Shown here: positions 15,060 through 17,606 of the stretch, piece by piece
How positions within the stretch are numbered: the stretch's first letter is position 1
How the letters are laid out: each line of letters opens with the position of its first letter
Source of the DNA: Massilia sp. UBA2709
GTDB taxonomy: Bacteria > Pseudomonadota > Gammaproteobacteria > Burkholderiales > Burkholderiaceae_D
Assembly: GCA_002354135.1 (NCBI GenBank)
Contig: DEKZ01000452.1
Location: forward strand, 1-17,606
DNA: 17,606 nt
Reading direction: 5' to 3'
Notes under the pieces: generated by a model
Told to the model about the DNA's origin: nothing
The model's database searches: none
What the model saw: only the letters and a program-made list of their open reading frames with translations
Program-made: the position numbers and the translations under genes

Positions 15060-16184
15060 ATGGCAAAGCGTGATTTTTACGAGATCCTCGGGGTCGCGAA
15101 GAATGCTTCGGAAGAAGACATCAAGAAGGCCTATCGCAAGCTGGCGATGAAGTACCACCCCGACCGCAACCCTGACAACAAGGAAGCGGAGGAGAAGTTC
15201 AAGGAGGTGAAGGAAGCCTACGAGATGCTGACCAATCCGGAGAAGCGCGAGGCCTACGACCGCTACGGTCATGCCGGCGTCGACCCGAACATGGGCGGCG
15301 GCGGCTTTGGCGGCGGCGCAGGTGGATTTGGCGATGCCTTTGGCGACATCTTCGGCGACATCTTCGGTGGCGGGCGTTCGCGCAGCGCGGGGCCCCAGGT
15401 CTACCGCGGCGCCGACCTGCGCTACAACCTCGAGATCACGCTGGAACAGGCCGCCAACGGCTTCGACACCACGATCCGCGTGCCGAGCTGGGACAAGTGC
15501 GACACCTGCCACGGCAGCGGGGCCAAGCCGGGCACGCAGCCGGTCACCTGCACCACCTGCCACGGCCATGGCCAGGTGCGCATGCAGCAGGGCTTCTTCA
15601 GCATCCAGCAGACCTGCCCGAAGTGCCACGGCAGCGGCAAGATGATTCCGGAACCCTGCCCATCGTGCAGCGGCGCCGGTCGCATCAAGCGCAACAAGAC
15701 GCTGGAAGTCAAGATTCCTGCCGGTATCGACAACGGCATGCGCATCCGCTCGACCGGCAACGGCGAGCCGGGCACGAATGGCGGTCCGTCGGGCGACCTG
15801 TACGTCGAAATCCACATCAAGCCGCACCCGGTGTTCCAGCGCGAAGGCGACGACCTGCATTGCGAGATGCCGATCTCGTTCTCGAAGGCTGCCCTGGGCG
15901 GCGAGATCGAGGTGCCGACCCTCACCGGCAAGGTTTCGTTCACCGTGCCGGAAGGCACCCAGACCGGCAAGACCTTCCGCCTGAAAGGCAAGGGCATCAA
16001 GGGCGTGCGTTCGGGCTACGCCGGCGACCTGTTCTGCCACGTGGTCGTCGAGACCCCGGTCAAGCTGACCGAGAAGCAGAAGGACCTGCTGCGCGAGTTC
16101 GAACGCATGACCAACGAAGGCGGCGCCAAGCACAGCCCGCAAAGCAAGGGCTGGATGGACAAGGTCAAGGACTTCTTCGAGTAA
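15060..16184 (+). CDS. dnaJ: co-chaperone DnaJ (Hsp40)
   Basis: Delivers substrates to DnaK and stimulates its ATPase. The 374-residue type I protein has the J domain with the H-P-D tripeptide at 33-35 and a Gly/Phe-rich linker (about 75-115). Four zinc-binding C-x-x-C-x-G-x-G repeats follow (CDTCHGSG, CTTCHGHG, CPKCHGSG, CPSCSGAG), then the C-terminal substrate-binding and dimerisation domains. All zinc cysteines are present. AAGGTG precedes the ATG. A strong terminator lies between dnaK and this gene and I see no sigma-32 promoter in the 45 bases after it, so expression probably depends on readthrough. A strong terminator also follows. Confidence 0.98.
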   Translation: MAKRDFYEILGVAKNASEEDIKKAYRKLAMKYHPDRNPDNKEAEEKFKEVKEAYEMLTNPEKREAYDRYGHAGVDPNMGGGGFGGGAGGFGDAFGDIFGDIFGGGRSRSAGPQVYRGADLRYNLEITLEQAANGFDTTIRVPSWDKCDTCHGSGAKPGTQPVTCTTCHGHGQVRMQQGFFSIQQTCPKCHGSGKMIPEPCPSCSGAGRIKRNKTLEVKIPAGIDNGMRIRSTGNGEPGTNGGPSGDLYVEIHIKPHPVFQREGDDLHCEMPISFSKAALGGEIEVPTLTGKVSFTVPEGTQTGKTFRLKGKGIKGVRSGYAGDLFCHVVVETPVKLTEKQKDLLREFERMTNEGGAKHSPQSKGWMDKVKDFFE

Positions 16185-16193
16185 GAAGCATCC

Positions 16194-16229
16194 AACCGCC
16201 GGGAGCGCGAGTTCCCGGCGGTTTTTTTT
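16194..16229 (+). terminator. intrinsic terminator after dnaJ
   Basis: AACCGCCGGGA pairs perfectly with TCCCGGCGGTT (11 bp) around an 8-base loop, ending in eight T. It starts 9 bases after the dnaJ stop and closes the chaperone cluster. Confidence 0.95.
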
Positions 16230-16249
16230 CGTCTGTACGCGGCTAGGCT

Positions 16250-16255
16250 TACAAT
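16250..16255 (+). promoter_or_regulatory. candidate -10 element for the carbonic anhydrase gene
   Basis: TACAAT (5 of 6) 71 bases before the ATG and just after the dnaJ terminator. The -35 position overlaps the terminator T run and does not match well. Confidence 0.4.
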
Positions 16256-16326
16256 ACGGAAAACTCACGAAAAATCACGGGCTGGCGCCGTTCGCCGCGC
16301 CGCCCGCAGCAAGGGAGAAAATCAAG

Positions 16327-17001
16327 ATGGCAAAAACGCCAACCGGCCTGACGGCCTCCGACCTGTTCGCACGCAACCGCGAATGGGCGGCCGAGATGGT
16401 CAAGGAAGACCCGGACTTCTTCAACGACCTGGCTTCGCAACAGGCCCCGGAATACCTGTGGATCGGCTGCTCGGACAGCCGCGTTCCCGCGAATGAGCTG
16501 CTGGGCATGGCGCCGGGCGAGCTCTTCGTCCACCGCAACATCGCCAACGTCGTCGTCCATTCGGACCTGAACAGCCTCTCCGTGCTGCAGTTCGCGATCG
16601 ACGTGCTGAAGGTCAAGCACATCATCATCTGCGGCCACTACGGTTGCTCGGGCGTGCACGCCGCGCTCACGAATACCCGCGTCGGCCTGGCCGACAACTG
16701 GCTGGGCCACGTGCGCGACGTGCGCGACAAGCACGGCAAATACCTCGGCAACGTGGCCGGCAAGGCCGCCAGCGACCGCCTGGTCGAACTGAACGTGGCC
16801 GAGCAGGTGATCAACGTGGCGCAGACGACCATCGTGCGCGACGCCTGGGAACGCGGCCAGCCGCTGACCATCCACAGCTGGGTCTACGGCGTGCACGACG
16901 GCCTGCTGCGCGACCTGGGCATCACGGTCAGCAGCTTCGCGGAAATCGCGCCCAAGCTCGAAGTCGTGCTGCAGGGCTACCTCGAAGGACAGGCGAAGTG
17001 A
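16327..17001 (+). CDS. can: beta-class carbonic anhydrase
   Basis: Zinc enzyme interconverting CO2 and bicarbonate, supplying bicarbonate for carboxylations; cytosolic. The 224-residue product aligns along its length with E. coli Can (220). Zinc ligands are C48 and D50 (GCSDSRVP, with R52 forming the catalytic dyad) and H104 and C107 (CGHYGCSG). W45 and R70 match two of the three residues of the allosteric bicarbonate pocket in type II enzymes, while the usual tyrosine appears as F89 (LQFAIDV). The ATG follows GGGAGA. The stop overlaps the GTG of the next gene, so the two are translationally coupled. Confidence 0.96.
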   Translation: MAKTPTGLTASDLFARNREWAAEMVKEDPDFFNDLASQQAPEYLWIGCSDSRVPANELLGMAPGELFVHRNIANVVVHSDLNSLSVLQFAIDVLKVKHIIICGHYGCSGVHAALTNTRVGLADNWLGHVRDVRDKHGKYLGNVAGKAASDRLVELNVAEQVINVAQTTIVRDAWERGQPLTIHSWVYGVHDGLLRDLGITVSSFAEIAPKLEVVLQGYLEGQAK

Positions 17002-17378
17002 ACCCCGACGGCGAACTGGCCCGGCTGCGCGCGATCGTCCGCGCGTTCGTGATTGAACGCGACTGGGACCAGTTCCATTCGCCGAAGAATTTGTCTTCGG
17101 CCTTGAGCGTCGAGGCGGCCGAGCTGCTGGAGCACTTCCAGTGGCTGCAGACCGGCCAGCCCGAGGAGCTCGGTCCCGAGAAGCTGGTGCAGGTGCGCCA
17201 CGAGATGGCCGATGTGCTGGTCTATCTCGTGCGCCTGGCCGACAAGCTCGACGTCGACCTGATGGCGGCGGTCGAGGAGAAGATGGTGCTCAACCGGGCG
17301 AAATACCCGGCGGATAAGGTGCGCGGGGATGCGCGCAAATACTACGAGTACAAAAGCGACGAGTCCAGGGACGCCTGA
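16998..17378 (+). CDS. MazG-like nucleotide pyrophosphohydrolase
   Basis: House-cleaning enzyme of the all-alpha NTP pyrophosphatase superfamily, probably hydrolysing non-canonical or excess dNTPs to dNMP plus pyrophosphate. The 126-residue protein closely follows the DCTPP1/RS21-C6 pattern: ERDWDQFHSPKNLSSAL, the first metal motif in S-V-E-A-A-E-L-L-E-H-F-Q-W, the second E-M-A-D-V-L-V-Y-L, and a C-terminal K-M-x-x-N-R-x-K-Y-P with K-Y-Y-E-Y. The preferred substrate (dCTP analogues in eukaryotic members) cannot be read from sequence. The start is a GTG overlapping the can stop as GTGA, with AAGGA upstream. A REP-like element lies 16 bases after the stop. Confidence 0.9.
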   Translation: MNPDGELARLRAIVRAFVIERDWDQFHSPKNLSSALSVEAAELLEHFQWLQTGQPEELGPEKLVQVRHEMADVLVYLVRLADKLDVDLMAAVEEKMVLNRAKYPADKVRGDARKYYEYKSDESRDA

Positions 17379-17394
17379 CGGCGGCGCCGAACTC

Positions 17395-17426
17395 GTAGGG
17401 TGGGCACTCCGTGCCCACGCGTTACG
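17395..17426 (+). repeat. REP-like palindromic element, copy 5
   Basis: GTAG followed by a perfect stem GTGGGCAC-TCC-GTGCCCAC and the tail GCGTTACG. This is the cleanest copy in the window. Confidence 0.9.
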
Positions 17427-17517
17427 TGCGTATCCGTTTTCGTTGGCCGTTGCTTATTGCCACGCAGCGCCAAGCTTGCCCGGCGCGCGAGCGTGCTTTT
17501 CTGGTCAAGCCAGGGTG

Positions 17518-17538
17518 ATTATCGCTTTGAGCGGTGAT
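17518..17538 (+). repeat. 9-bp hairpin between repeat copies 5 and 6
   Basis: ATTATCGCT and AGCGGTGAT pair around TTG with two G-U pairs. There is no T run. The stretch 17431-17590 shows no credible gene. Confidence 0.4.
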
Positions 17539-17590
17539 AGCATGCGTTTGCGGACGAAGCGTCACCATTTCTGGCCAAAAATGACGCCCG

Positions 17591-17606
17591 TAACGCGTGG
17601 GCACGG
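17591..17606 (-). repeat. REP-like palindromic element, copy 6 (cut by window end)
   Basis: TAACGCGTGGGCACGG is the reverse complement of the right half of copy 5, so an inverted copy begins here and runs out of the window. With copy 5 it forms an inverted pair about 165 bases apart. Confidence 0.75.

Noticed and set aside
17422..17604. Minus-strand ORF of 60 codons at the right edge
   Set aside because: It lies between two repeat copies, has no ribosome site, and its ends are made of repeat sequence.

Overview
The window looks like a chromosomal segment of a high-GC betaproteobacterium, most likely the Massilia/Duganella branch of the Oxalobacteraceae. This rests on the order nadK-recN, hemH, grpE-dnaK-dnaJ, on the protein sequences, and on a dispersed GTAGGGTGG...CCACGCG palindrome seen between genes; no search could be run. 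Most of it is housekeeping and stress-response DNA. One AT-richer stretch (about 2.5-4.0 kb) looks accessory.

Left part, mostly minus strand (1-5480): a HAF-repeat surface lipoprotein; ribB with a complete FMN riboswitch in its leader; a two-gene unit of unrecognised exported proteins in AT-rich DNA; gloA (glyoxalase I) with a strong intrinsic terminator; then a small hydrophilic protein translationally close to osmC.

Middle (5580-11810): a decayed zinc-ribbon/membrane gene with a 10-G tract and a frameshift; a near-consensus LexA box followed by nadK-recN; two minus-strand membrane genes (a short YidC/Oxa1-like protein and a DUF1232 protein); ohr; and hemH with a TATAAT -10 element.

Right part (11810-17606): an intergenic region with a head-to-head pair of palindromic repeats and a possible 26-residue membrane peptide; then the chaperone genes grpE-dnaK-dnaJ. 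Near-perfect sigma-32 promoters lie before both grpE and dnaK, and an intrinsic terminator lies between dnaK and dnaJ. A beta-carbonic anhydrase overlaps a MazG-like nucleotide pyrophosphohydrolase at a GTGA junction.

The main theme is stress management: heat shock (sigma-32 chaperones), DNA damage (LexA-recN), peroxide defence (OsmC and Ohr) and methylglyoxal detoxification (GloA), plus cofactor supply (riboflavin, NADP, heme). The observations most worth a second look are the repeat family (six copies), the SOS box on nadK-recN, the AT-rich exported pair with a hairpin over its ribosome binding site, the paired heat-shock promoters, and the tiny membrane ORF before grpE. I found no clearly new multi-gene system.
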